Part shown: one piece after another, positions 1-5,215 of the stretch
Position numbering within the stretch: position 1 is the stretch's first letter
Layout: each line of letters starts with the position of its first letter
Origin: Spirochaetales bacterium
Lineage (GTDB): Bacteria > Spirochaetota > Spirochaetia > SZUA-6
DNA: 6,242 nucleotides
Direction: 5' to 3'
Assembly (NCBI GenBank): GCA_003233545.1
Contig: QILZ01000087.1
Span: 1-6,242, forward strand
The notes under the pieces: model-generated
Seen by the model: the letters and a program-made list of their open reading frames with translations, nothing else
Database searches by the model: none
Told to the model about the DNA's origin: nothing
Translations under genes and position numbers: made by a program

Positions 1-251
1 CGTTCGGCCACGAGCTTGCCCATGCGCAGGATTGCCTCCGCATCAGCCAGATCGCATTCTATAATAAAACCGTTTGCACCGGACGCTTCTACTTTATCCA
101 TTTCGCGGCGTGCACCTTTTACATCTCTATCCACAATAATTACTGTCTGTAAACCTTCGGAAACGAGACGGTGTACCGTAGCCCTCCCCAGTCCTGCCGC
201 TCCGCCGGTAACAAGTGCTGTTTTACCGTCGAACCTTCTGCTTATATCCAC
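1..251 (-). CDS. Short-chain dehydrogenase/reductase (SDR), N-terminal fragment
   Basis: NAD(P)-dependent oxidoreductase of the classical SDR family, probably cytoplasmic. The visible 83 residues run from a GTG start at 251 and leave the window at base 1, so the C-terminal two thirds, including the Ser-Tyr-Lys active site, is missing. Seen: the Rossmann glycine motif TGGAAGLG at residues 15-22, a hydrophobic second strand ending in Asp41 (VIIVD; an acidic residue here usually means NAD rather than NADP), and the 'CDLAD' segment with Asp67, which normally contacts the adenine ring. The GTG start is chosen because AAGGAG (258-263) lies 6 bases upstream and the SDR fold begins almost at once (FDGKTALVTGG). 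It is divergent from the arabinofuranosidase operon and has its own promoter. A sugar or polyol dehydrogenase role is inferred from context only; the family is too broad to name a substrate. Confidence 0.9.
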   Translation of the reverse strand, partial: MDISRRFDGKTALVTGGAAGLGRATVHRLVSEGLQTVIIVDRDVKGARREMDKVEASGANGFIIECDLADAEAILRMGKLVAE

Positions 252-296
252 TTGTATCTCCTTGAAATATTGATGTCTTTATTCTTATATCCGTAA

Positions 297-326
297 AATA
301 TATGGGAAATTTATACATGATGTCAA
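297..326 (-). promoter_or_regulatory. Sigma70-type promoter for the SDR gene
   Basis: On the minus strand a perfect -35 TTGACA (321-326) and a -10 TATATT (297-302, 5 of 6 to consensus) are separated by 18 bases. Transcription would begin near 290, giving a leader of about 39 bases before the GTG start at 251. Prediction from sequence only. Confidence 0.7.
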
Positions 327-459
327 GCGGTAAAATATGAAATCGGGCGGCACATTGGTATCTGAATGGTGTTATGATATCTTGTGTATAATTAGATTCG
401 AAGGAATCGATATAAAATCCCCCGGAAAGCTGTTAATGGCGGGTTATATCTGACGGCTG

Positions 460-480
460 ATGATGAACGTGGATTATCAT
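460..480. promoter_or_regulatory. Imperfect inverted repeat, possible upstream operator
   Basis: Arms ATGAT (460-464) and ATCAT (476-480) flank 11 bases. Inside, the 466/474 and 468/472 pairs also match, so 7 of 10 symmetric pairs are complementary around base 470. It shares the ATGAT/ATCAT half-sites with the palindrome on the promoter at 556-568, and the two centres are about 92 bases apart. Binding by a regulator is inference; the AT-rich sequence makes chance a real alternative. Confidence 0.3.
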
Positions 481-526
481 ATCTTAATTAAAAAATAAGA
501 AAATGATGGTGTCGTGGAAAAACTAC

Positions 527-555
527 TTGACATATTGGTATTCTAATGGTCTAAT
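527..555 (+). promoter_or_regulatory. Sigma70-type promoter for the arabinofuranosidase operon
   Basis: A perfect -35 TTGACA (527-532), a 17-base spacer and a -10 TCTAAT (550-555, 5 of 6) are preceded by a TG dinucleotide in the extended -10 position (547-548). The start of transcription should fall near 561-563, about 37 bases before the ATG at 599. The promoter lies inside the longest possible reading frame of the enzyme, which is one reason to reject the upstream start at 503. Confidence 0.8.
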
Positions 556-568
556 AATGATAATCATT
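556..568. promoter_or_regulatory. Perfect palindrome over the predicted transcription start, candidate operator
   Basis: AATGAT-A-ATCATT is a perfect 6-base inverted repeat around a single central base (562), immediately downstream of the -10 hexamer and covering the predicted +1. A repressor bound here would block promoter clearance, so a sugar-responsive repressor is the natural reading. The repeat does not match a CcpA/cre or LacI-type CG-centred operator that I recognise, and the cognate protein is unknown. Confidence 0.45.
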
Positions 569-584
569 GTGTTGCGCCTTTTAA

Positions 585-590
585 AAGGAG
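585..590 (+). promoter_or_regulatory. Ribosome-binding site deciding the arabinofuranosidase start
   Basis: AAGGAG lies 8 bases before the ATG at 599, the codon that opens a textbook signal peptide. The in-frame ATG codons at 503 and 506 lie upstream of the promoter and would add a 32-residue extension before the signal peptide, so 599 is preferred. Confidence 0.85.
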
Positions 591-598
591 TTAAGCTG

Positions 599-2731
599 AT
601 GAAACAGTATTCGACTATATTTTTTGCCGTGGTAATGTTGGGTCTCTCCGGTCTTAATGCCGGCATGCTCCGGGCAGAAGGTCTTTTTAATTTTGAACGA
701 AGCACCGGCAATTCTGCAACAGTCGATATCTATGCCGGCAAAAGGGCCGGAAAACCGGTCAGCCGCTATCTGTATGGCAAGTTCGCAGAACACCTCGTAC
801 GGAACATCTACGGCGGTATGTGGGCTCAGGTACTTGATAACCCGGGTTTCGAGGGGTGGGAATACTTCCTGGGACCTGTAAAAGAGATCGAACGGCGCTA
901 CCGGAGTTATTCGGAACTGCTGGGAATACCGGAAAACAAAATCGGAAGTCTGGAACAGGGCATAAAGCCGTGGTGGCTGAAAGAGGGTATAGCACCCTGG
1001 TGGATAGCTTACGGGAGCGGTGATGTAATCTATGAAATGGATAGTGATTCTTTTAATTCCAAACTGAGCCAGAAGATCACGGTTAAATCGCTTAAGAGCA
1101 GGTATGCAGGGATAAGCCAGGCGGTCTATCTGCCGCTTCAACGGGAAAAAGATTATGAGTTTAACTTCTATGCTAGAAGCAGGGGTAATGTAAAACTTAC
1201 TGTAAACGTAGTAAAAGCCTCGAACGAGAAAGACGTGCTGGCCGAGGGTAGTGTAAGCATAGAGGGAAGTAAGTGGCGGCGCTACAGTTTAAAGTTCAGG
1301 ATTAATGAGAGCGTAGGAAAAGGCACATTACTGACTTTTAACATGGGGTTATCGAAACCGGGAACGGTGTGGCTGGATGAAATGGCTCTTTTCCCTGAGG
1401 ATAATGTAAAAGGGTTCGATGCGGATGTTGTAAAGTTTACCCGGGAGTCGCGGCTGTCTATTCTGCGCTGGCCCGGAGGCAATTTTGTATCGGGTTATCA
1501 CTGGAAGGACGGAATCGGTCCGATGGACAGAAGGAAGACAACAAAGAATGTGCCGTGGAATATGATAGAGTACAACTATGTCGGAACGGATGAATTTATA
1601 GACTTCTGCAGGGCGGTAGGTGCAGAACCTCTTATTGTAGTTAATGCCGGGAACGGAACTCCTCAGGAAGCAGCACAGTGGGTAGAATACACCAATGGCA
1701 GTGTAAACACGAAGTACGGTGCGCTTCGTGCTAAGAATGGTCATCCCGAGCCGTACAATGTCAAATACTGGGAGATAGGGAACGAACTATGGGGTTCGTG
1801 GCAGATTGGTCATACAACTCCGGAGATATACGCCATACGGTACAGGAATTTTTACAAAGCGATGAAAGCTGTTGATCCTGATATCAAGGTTATAGCGAAC
1901 GGCCAGGACCTTAAGTGGAACGGTCCGATTATCAGACAGGATTCGGATATTCTCCGTTCCCTGTCGATTCATACGCTGATCGGCGGAGGCACTTCGAAAT
2001 ATACGGATCCTGAGGAAGTATTTAAATCTCTTATGGCATATACGTACTATTATAAGGATATCCTGCGAAATCTCGGGAAGCAGATGGCGGAAGGTGTAAA
2101 GGTACCGAAGTTTGCGATAACGGAACTTCAGATTTTCACAAATAAGCCAATGCTGCCCAATAACCAGGAATTAAGCGAAGCACTTTTTTATTCCGGTATA
2201 TTAAACACGTCTATCCGGAGCCGGGGCCTAGTGGAGATTATTACACACAGTGCCCTGGTAAATCACGGCGGCGGTCTTATAAAGACGAGAGAGTTTGTTT
2301 ACCCCAATCCTGTTTATTATGCAAGGAAGCTCTATTCGCTTCAATCCGGCACGATTCCGGTCGGCCTCGATGTAAGGTCTCCGATGTACACATCATCGGG
2401 CATGTATTCGCCTGCAATAGAGACACCGTATCTCGATGCGGTTGCGATGGTTGACGGTAAGGCAGATGAGATCGATCTGATTCTTACAAACAGGCACCCG
2501 GAAAAAGCTCTGACTGTACGTATAGAACTGCACGATTTTAACCCGGCAGAAAACGTAAGTGTCAAAACACTCACAGGGAAAAGCTATATGTCCTACAACA
2601 CGTGGAAAGAACCCGGTGAGGTGAAAATAGAAAAATCGAGTGTAAGAATTAACGGCAGGGAGATTAACTATTCGACACCGGCACACTCGATTGTACTGCT
2701 GACGTTTAAGAAAGAAAAAGGTTCCCGGTAA
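599..2731 (+). CDS. Secreted GH51 alpha-L-arabinofuranosidase (non-reducing-end arabinofuranosyl hydrolase)
   Basis: Retaining glycoside hydrolase predicted to release alpha-L-arabinofuranosyl residues from arabinan, arabinoxylan or their oligosaccharides. The 710-aa protein starts with a Sec signal peptide (residues 1-26, hydrophobic core, likely cut after LRA), so it acts in the periplasm or outside the cell, whereas many bacterial GH51 enzymes are cytoplasmic. Domains in order: an opening family block YGKFAEHLVRNIYGGMW (59-75); a CBM4/9-like beta-sandwich (about 150-265); then the (beta/alpha)8 catalytic domain with RWPGGNF (290-296), the WEIGNE motif carrying the acid/base Glu396, conserved His458, and the nucleophile Glu509 in AITEL; and a C-terminal beta-sandwich (about 590-706). 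Length and domain order fit the large GH51 enzymes. A Trp-rich tandem repeat at residues 121-138 is unusual. It is first in an operon with a sugar importer, which supports an oligosaccharide-scavenging role. Exact substrate cannot be fixed; some GH51 members act on xylosides or glucans. Confidence 0.9.
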   Translation: MKQYSTIFFAVVMLGLSGLNAGMLRAEGLFNFERSTGNSATVDIYAGKRAGKPVSRYLYGKFAEHLVRNIYGGMWAQVLDNPGFEGWEYFLGPVKEIERRYRSYSELLGIPENKIGSLEQGIKPWWLKEGIAPWWIAYGSGDVIYEMDSDSFNSKLSQKITVKSLKSRYAGISQAVYLPLQREKDYEFNFYARSRGNVKLTVNVVKASNEKDVLAEGSVSIEGSKWRRYSLKFRINESVGKGTLLTFNMGLSKPGTVWLDEMALFPEDNVKGFDADVVKFTRESRLSILRWPGGNFVSGYHWKDGIGPMDRRKTTKNVPWNMIEYNYVGTDEFIDFCRAVGAEPLIVVNAGNGTPQEAAQWVEYTNGSVNTKYGALRAKNGHPEPYNVKYWEIGNELWGSWQIGHTTPEIYAIRYRNFYKAMKAVDPDIKVIANGQDLKWNGPIIRQDSDILRSLSIHTLIGGGTSKYTDPEEVFKSLMAYTYYYKDILRNLGKQMAEGVKVPKFAITELQIFTNKPMLPNNQELSEALFYSGILNTSIRSRGLVEIITHSALVNHGGGLIKTREFVYPNPVYYARKLYSLQSGTIPVGLDVRSPMYTSSGMYSPAIETPYLDAVAMVDGKADEIDLILTNRHPEKALTVRIELHDFNPAENVSVKTLTGKSYMSYNTWKEPGEVKIEKSSVRINGREINYSTPAHSIVLLTFKKEKGSR
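959..1012 (+). repeat. Two-unit 9-codon tandem repeat coding for a Trp-rich segment
   Basis: Two 27-base units encode GIKPWWLKE and GIAPWWIAY (residues 121-138 of the glycosidase). They share G, I, P and the WW pair at the same positions. The DNA units share TGGTGG and several flanking bases but have diverged elsewhere, so any duplication is old. The segment lies between the opening GH51 block and the CBM-like domain. Tryptophan pairs of this kind often line carbohydrate sites, but that role is inferred. Confidence 0.5.
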
Positions 2732-2741
2732 ACACAAGCTT

Positions 2742-2834
2742 ATGATCATGATTCGGAACCGGAGAAAGGAGGTGATAACAGGCTTTTTACGAAGAATATG
2801 GGAAACCATATACTTAACAACAAGTTTTAATTAG
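2742..2834 (+). CDS. Possible 30-codon ORF in the glycosidase/binding-protein gap (doubtful)
   Basis: An ATG at 2742 opens a frame of 30 codons ending with TAG at 2832-2834, which overlaps the ribosome-binding site of the binding-protein gene. The peptide is basic at the start (MIMIRNRRKE) with a mixed hydrophobic second half. No good ribosome-binding site precedes the ATG. A GTG at 2772 in the same frame has GGAG 7 bases upstream and would give a 20-residue peptide. I recognise no family. The frame may be chance, or a leader peptide coupling translation into the next gene. Confidence 0.12.
   Translation: MIMIRNRRKEVITGFLRRIWETIYLTTSFN
2764..2776 (+). promoter_or_regulatory. Orphan extended Shine-Dalgarno (Stab-SD-like)
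   Basis: Bases 2765-2776 read AAAGGAGGTGAT, a 12-base perfect complement to the usual bacterial 16S rRNA 3' end. No ATG, GTG or TTG follows at a normal distance; the first ATG is at 2798, about 25 bases beyond the GGAGG core. The nine bases 2764-2772 (GAAAGGAGG) equal the Stab-SD element described in Bacillus cry gene leaders, where a bound ribosome shields the mRNA 5' end from 5' exonuclease decay. That it stabilises the downstream binding-protein mRNA here is inference; a relic of a lost gene start is the alternative. Confidence 0.5.
2786..2814 (+). promoter_or_regulatory. Possible internal promoter for the binding-protein gene
   Basis: TTTACG (2786-2791, 4 of 6 to the -35 consensus) and TATACT (2809-2814, 5 of 6 to the -10) are 17 bases apart. 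Transcription would begin around 2821, leaving a leader of about 25 bases with the strong ribosome-binding site AGGAGG at 2833-2838. It is weaker than the operon promoter, and the region is AT-rich, so it may be fortuitous. Confidence 0.3.
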
Positions 2835-2838
2835 GAGG
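2833..2838 (+). promoter_or_regulatory. Strong ribosome-binding site of the sugar-binding protein
   Basis: A full AGGAGG lies 7 bases before the ATG at 2846. It fixes the start and fits the high synthesis expected for a periplasmic binding protein. Confidence 0.85.
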
Positions 2839-2845
2839 AAAAAGA

Positions 2846-4177
2846 ATGAAAGGAATTAAAAGAGCTGGTATTTTAGTATTAGCCATGGTGCTGATGTTTG
2901 CATTCGGTACATCCGCACTGTTTGCAAAAGGGACGCAGGAAAAACAGAAGGCAGCAGGAGAGAAAGGGGCAGCTGCAACTACCGGAAAAGTAATAGTGAA
3001 TTACTGGAGCCGGAAAACAGGTTCCGATGGTAACGCTTTTGCCGAGTATATCAAGGGGTTCAATGCAGATAATCCGGGCATCGAAGTAAAAATGCAGGTT
3101 TTGCCATGGGGAGAGTATTACGGAAAAGTACGTGCCGCGATATTAACCGGTAATGCACCTGAAGTATTCGATGTGTCGGTGTATTCGCCGCCAATGTTTC
3201 TTAAATACGTCGAGTCGTTTAGTAAAGAAGATTTCGCTAAACTTGGTATTAATATGTCGGATTATGCCGCAAGCGCATGGGAAGCGGTTAAATTTGATGG
3301 TAAGTACTACGGTATCCCTGACGGGATTGTTCCTCTCGCGTTTTTCTACAATCCCGATCTGTACAAGGCAGCAGGTCTTAATCCAAGTAAACCGCCCACT
3401 AATTTAAAGGAACTTGTCGAACAGGGAAAGAAGTTAACAAAGGATACAAACGGCGATGGAAAGATAAATCAATGGGCAGTTGTTTTAACGGATAATGGTA
3501 TGATGAGGACATGGTTCTGGGAAAGTGTACTGGATCAGAACGGTGGAAGCCTTTTAAATGCGGATAAAACAAAGGCAGCTTTTAATAATAAAGCCGGTCT
3601 CGATGCCATAAATGTTTTTCTCGATATGAGCAGGAAGTACGGCATAGCGCCGAAGGTACCGGGCAACAGCGGCAATGCATTTCTTACCAAAATGGCTGCT
3701 ATGGATTTTGACGGCTGCTGGACGAGAAAGATGTTTCAGGATAAGGTTACCTTTGCAACCGCCCCGATGCCTCAGCTGGGTTCGGTAAAACCTGCGGTAT
3801 GGTCGAGCATGGATATTTTCCTTTATCCGAAAGGCTACCGCACCAAGGATCCTGCGAAGTGGAAGGCTGTCATGGCTTTTTCCAAGTGGGTAATGGGTAA
3901 GAAGTTTCAGCTGGATTATACAAAAGCAGCAGGACAATTAGCGAGCAGGTTGGATGTATTAAAAAGTCCCGAATTGTTGTCGGATCCGCATGTGTCCGGG
4001 ATACTGAAACAGATAAGCTCCGGAATGGTAGTTTTTGCTCCGGCGTTAAAGACAACCCAGGAGATTTACGGAATTATTTCGGAATCCTTATCTGCAGTGT
4101 TTGCCGGAAAACTTAGTGCGGAGAAAGCCCTTGCGCAGTCCGAAAAGCAGGTAAATGATGTTCTGGCTCGAAAATAA
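2846..4177 (+). CDS. ABC sugar transporter, extracellular/periplasmic solute-binding protein (family 1)
   Basis: Captures a sugar or oligosaccharide and hands it to the two permeases downstream. The 443-aa product has a Sec signal peptide (residues 1-27, likely cut after LFA) with no lipobox Cys, so it should be soluble in the periplasm rather than a lipoprotein. A low-complexity Lys/Ala/Gly linker follows (28-48), then a family-1 binding-protein fold starting at VIVNYWSR. Family marks: 'YYGIPDG' (154-160), and an EF-hand-like DTNGDGKINQW loop (200-210) of the kind that holds calcium in many carbohydrate-binding proteins. Several Trp and Tyr residues (W287, W292, W319) could stack on sugar rings. 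It lies 114 bases after the glycosidase and 120 bases before the first permease, with a strong hairpin in the second gap. Arabinose or arabino-oligosaccharide specificity is inferred from the GH51 neighbour, not visible in the protein. Confidence 0.92.
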   Translation: MKGIKRAGILVLAMVLMFAFGTSALFAKGTQEKQKAAGEKGAAATTGKVIVNYWSRKTGSDGNAFAEYIKGFNADNPGIEVKMQVLPWGEYYGKVRAAILTGNAPEVFDVSVYSPPMFLKYVESFSKEDFAKLGINMSDYAASAWEAVKFDGKYYGIPDGIVPLAFFYNPDLYKAAGLNPSKPPTNLKELVEQGKKLTKDTNGDGKINQWAVVLTDNGMMRTWFWESVLDQNGGSLLNADKTKAAFNNKAGLDAINVFLDMSRKYGIAPKVPGNSGNAFLTKMAAMDFDGCWTRKMFQDKVTFATAPMPQLGSVKPAVWSSMDIFLYPKGYRTKDPAKWKAVMAFSKWVMGKKFQLDYTKAAGQLASRLDVLKSPELLSDPHVSGILKQISSGMVVFAPALKTTQEIYGIISESLSAVFAGKLSAEKALAQSEKQVNDVLARK

Positions 4178-4231
4178 AGGTTAAAGCAGAAGCATATAAC
4201 ACGTAAGTGTATTTATGCGATTAAGGTATTC

Positions 4232-4271
4232 TCCCGCCCGGGGTTTTACGTAAAATCCCGGGGGGATTTTT
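4232..4271 (+). terminator. Intrinsic-terminator-type hairpin between binding protein and permease genes
   Basis: The arms 4232-4247 and 4252-4266 form a 15-pair stem with one G-U pair (4243/4256), a single bulged G at 4236 and an ACGT tetraloop (4248-4251). Five T follow at once (4267-4271). The inner CCCGGG/CCCGGG pairing makes it very stable. Because the same operon continues 26 bases later, it is best read as a partial terminator and 3' stabiliser that keeps binding protein in excess over permeases, as known for maltose-type operons. Only an RNA experiment can give the readthrough. Confidence 0.85.
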
Positions 4272-4281
4272 ACTATCCAGT

Positions 4282-4286
4282 GGAGG
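4282..4286 (+). promoter_or_regulatory. Ribosome-binding site of the first permease
   Basis: GGAGG is 11 bases before the ATG at 4298, a slightly long spacing made of T and A. It starts 10 bases after the T tract of the hairpin, so only transcripts that read through carry it. Confidence 0.7.
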
Positions 4287-4297
4287 TTTAATTAATT

Positions 4298-5197
4298 ATG
4301 AAAACAAATTCCAGGAGCCTGGTACTCGTAAAGAAGAAAATTACCCCGTTTTTGTTTCTGCTGCCGTTTTTAAGTTTTTACGTGGTAATGCAGCTTTTCC
4401 CTTTGTTCCAGAACTTTCGTGTAAGTTTTACACAATGGGATATGATGAGTCCTGATAAGCCGTTCGTCGGTCTCGATAATTTTAAGTATCTTTTCTTAAG
4501 CGATCCCTTTTTCTGGGCAAGTATAAAGGCAACATTGCTTTATATCGTTTTAAATGTTCCCTCGAAAATAGTTATAGGCCTGGCCCTTGCAGTCGCTTTG
4601 AATCAGGGACTCTGGGGCAAGACTTTCCACCGGACTGCCATTTTTCTCCCTTTCGTAATAAATTCGGCTGTAGTGGGACTTTTATTTGGCTGGATGTTGG
4701 ATCCTCAATCGGGTATGGTGAATTACTTTTTTAAGAAACTCGGACTTCCTCCGCAGCAGTGGCTGGTAGATCCTACATGGACAATGGAGATAGTCGTTTT
4801 AGTGACCATCTGGTGGAGTATTGCCTTTAACACAATAGTATATCTGGCGGGTTTACAGGGTATTCCGGAAGAATTGTACGATGCCGCAAAAATCGACGGA
4901 TGCACTCCCTGGCAGAGTTTCTGGCATGTTACTCTTCCCGGTCTCAGGGATACAACCATGTTTGTGGTTATCATGCAGGTTATCGGCTCGTTTCAGGCAT
5001 TCGGTAATATCTGGCTGTTGACACACGGAGGTCCGGTTAACGCGACAAGGGTTCTGATGATACATCTGTATCGAATCGGTTTTTATTTCTTCAGGATGGG
5101 CCAGGCTGCTGCCATAGCGGTTATAATCTTTATTATAGTTTTAATACTTACACTGATCATGCTGAGCATGTTCAGAAAAACAGAATTAAAGAATTAG
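4298..5197 (+). CDS. ABC sugar transporter permease, MalF/UgpA type
   Basis: Inner-membrane subunit of a carbohydrate importer (CUT1 group) that pairs with the following permease. The 299-aa length is typical of the short MalF-type proteins without the large periplasmic insert of enterobacterial MalF. About six membrane segments are visible, near residues 16-36, 78-101, 111-133, 163-184, 221-240 and 264-291. The cytoplasmic EAA loop that docks on the ATPase is intact: EELYDAAKIDGCTPWQSFWH (191-210), followed by the conserved LPG at 213-215. The start has a ribosome-binding site and sits just after the strong hairpin. The stop (TAG) is 18 bases before the next start, so the two permeases are almost certainly cotranscribed. 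Substrate is inferred from the glycosidase and binding protein upstream. Confidence 0.94.
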   Translation: MKTNSRSLVLVKKKITPFLFLLPFLSFYVVMQLFPLFQNFRVSFTQWDMMSPDKPFVGLDNFKYLFLSDPFFWASIKATLLYIVLNVPSKIVIGLALAVALNQGLWGKTFHRTAIFLPFVINSAVVGLLFGWMLDPQSGMVNYFFKKLGLPPQQWLVDPTWTMEIVVLVTIWWSIAFNTIVYLAGLQGIPEELYDAAKIDGCTPWQSFWHVTLPGLRDTTMFVVIMQVIGSFQAFGNIWLLTHGGPVNATRVLMIHLYRIGFYFFRMGQAAAIAVIIFIIVLILTLIMLSMFRKTELKN

Positions 5198-5202
5198 AAA
5201 GC

Positions 5203-5210
5203 GGGGGGAG
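5203..5210 (+). promoter_or_regulatory. Ribosome-binding site of the second permease
   Basis: GGGGGGAG ends 5 bases before the ATG at 5216, in the 18-base gap between the permeases. It is G-rich rather than the AGGAGG used by the binding-protein gene. Confidence 0.7.
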
Positions 5211-5215
5211 AAGAT

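Larger units (their letters stand above)
252..598. other. Divergent intergenic control region between SDR and arabinofuranosidase
   Basis: This 347-base gap holds no convincing gene. It contains the SDR promoter near its left end, the arabinofuranosidase promoter near its right end, and in between about 200 AT-rich bases with several small dyads. These are GATTC-GAAG-GAATC at 395-408, ATGAT-N11-ATCAT at 460-480, and AATGAT-A-ATCATT at 556-568. A TATAAT hexamer at 387-392 has no good -35 partner. No terminator or riboswitch fold was recognised. The spacing and the paired palindromes suggest a regulator-controlled divergent region, but no regulator gene lies in the window. Confidence 0.6.

Noticed and set aside
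16..273. 85-codon plus-strand reading frame at the left edge
   Set aside because: It is antisense to the clearly coding SDR fragment, rich in Ser, Pro and Thr, and resembles no protein family.
387..392. TATAAT hexamer as a further promoter in the divergent region
   Set aside because: No -35-like hexamer lies 16-18 bases upstream and there is no extended -10 TG; the two promoters already described account for both genes.
503..598. Longer N-terminus for the glycosidase from the ATG at 503
   Set aside because: The -35 and -10 elements (527-555) lie inside this stretch, there is no ribosome-binding site before 503, and the real signal peptide begins at 599 behind AAGGAG.
581..1141. 186-codon minus-strand frame, and other minus-strand frames up to 138 codons under the glycosidase and binding-protein genes
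   Set aside because: All lie opposite genes with strong family motifs, lack ribosome-binding sites and show no recognisable domain; they are by-products of the coding strand.
2720..2760. Possible terminator after the glycosidase (GGTTCC at 2720-2725 pairing with GGAACC at 2755-2760)
   Set aside because: The stem is only 6 pairs with a 29-base loop and no T tract follows; the next bases are the purine-rich Shine-Dalgarno-like element.
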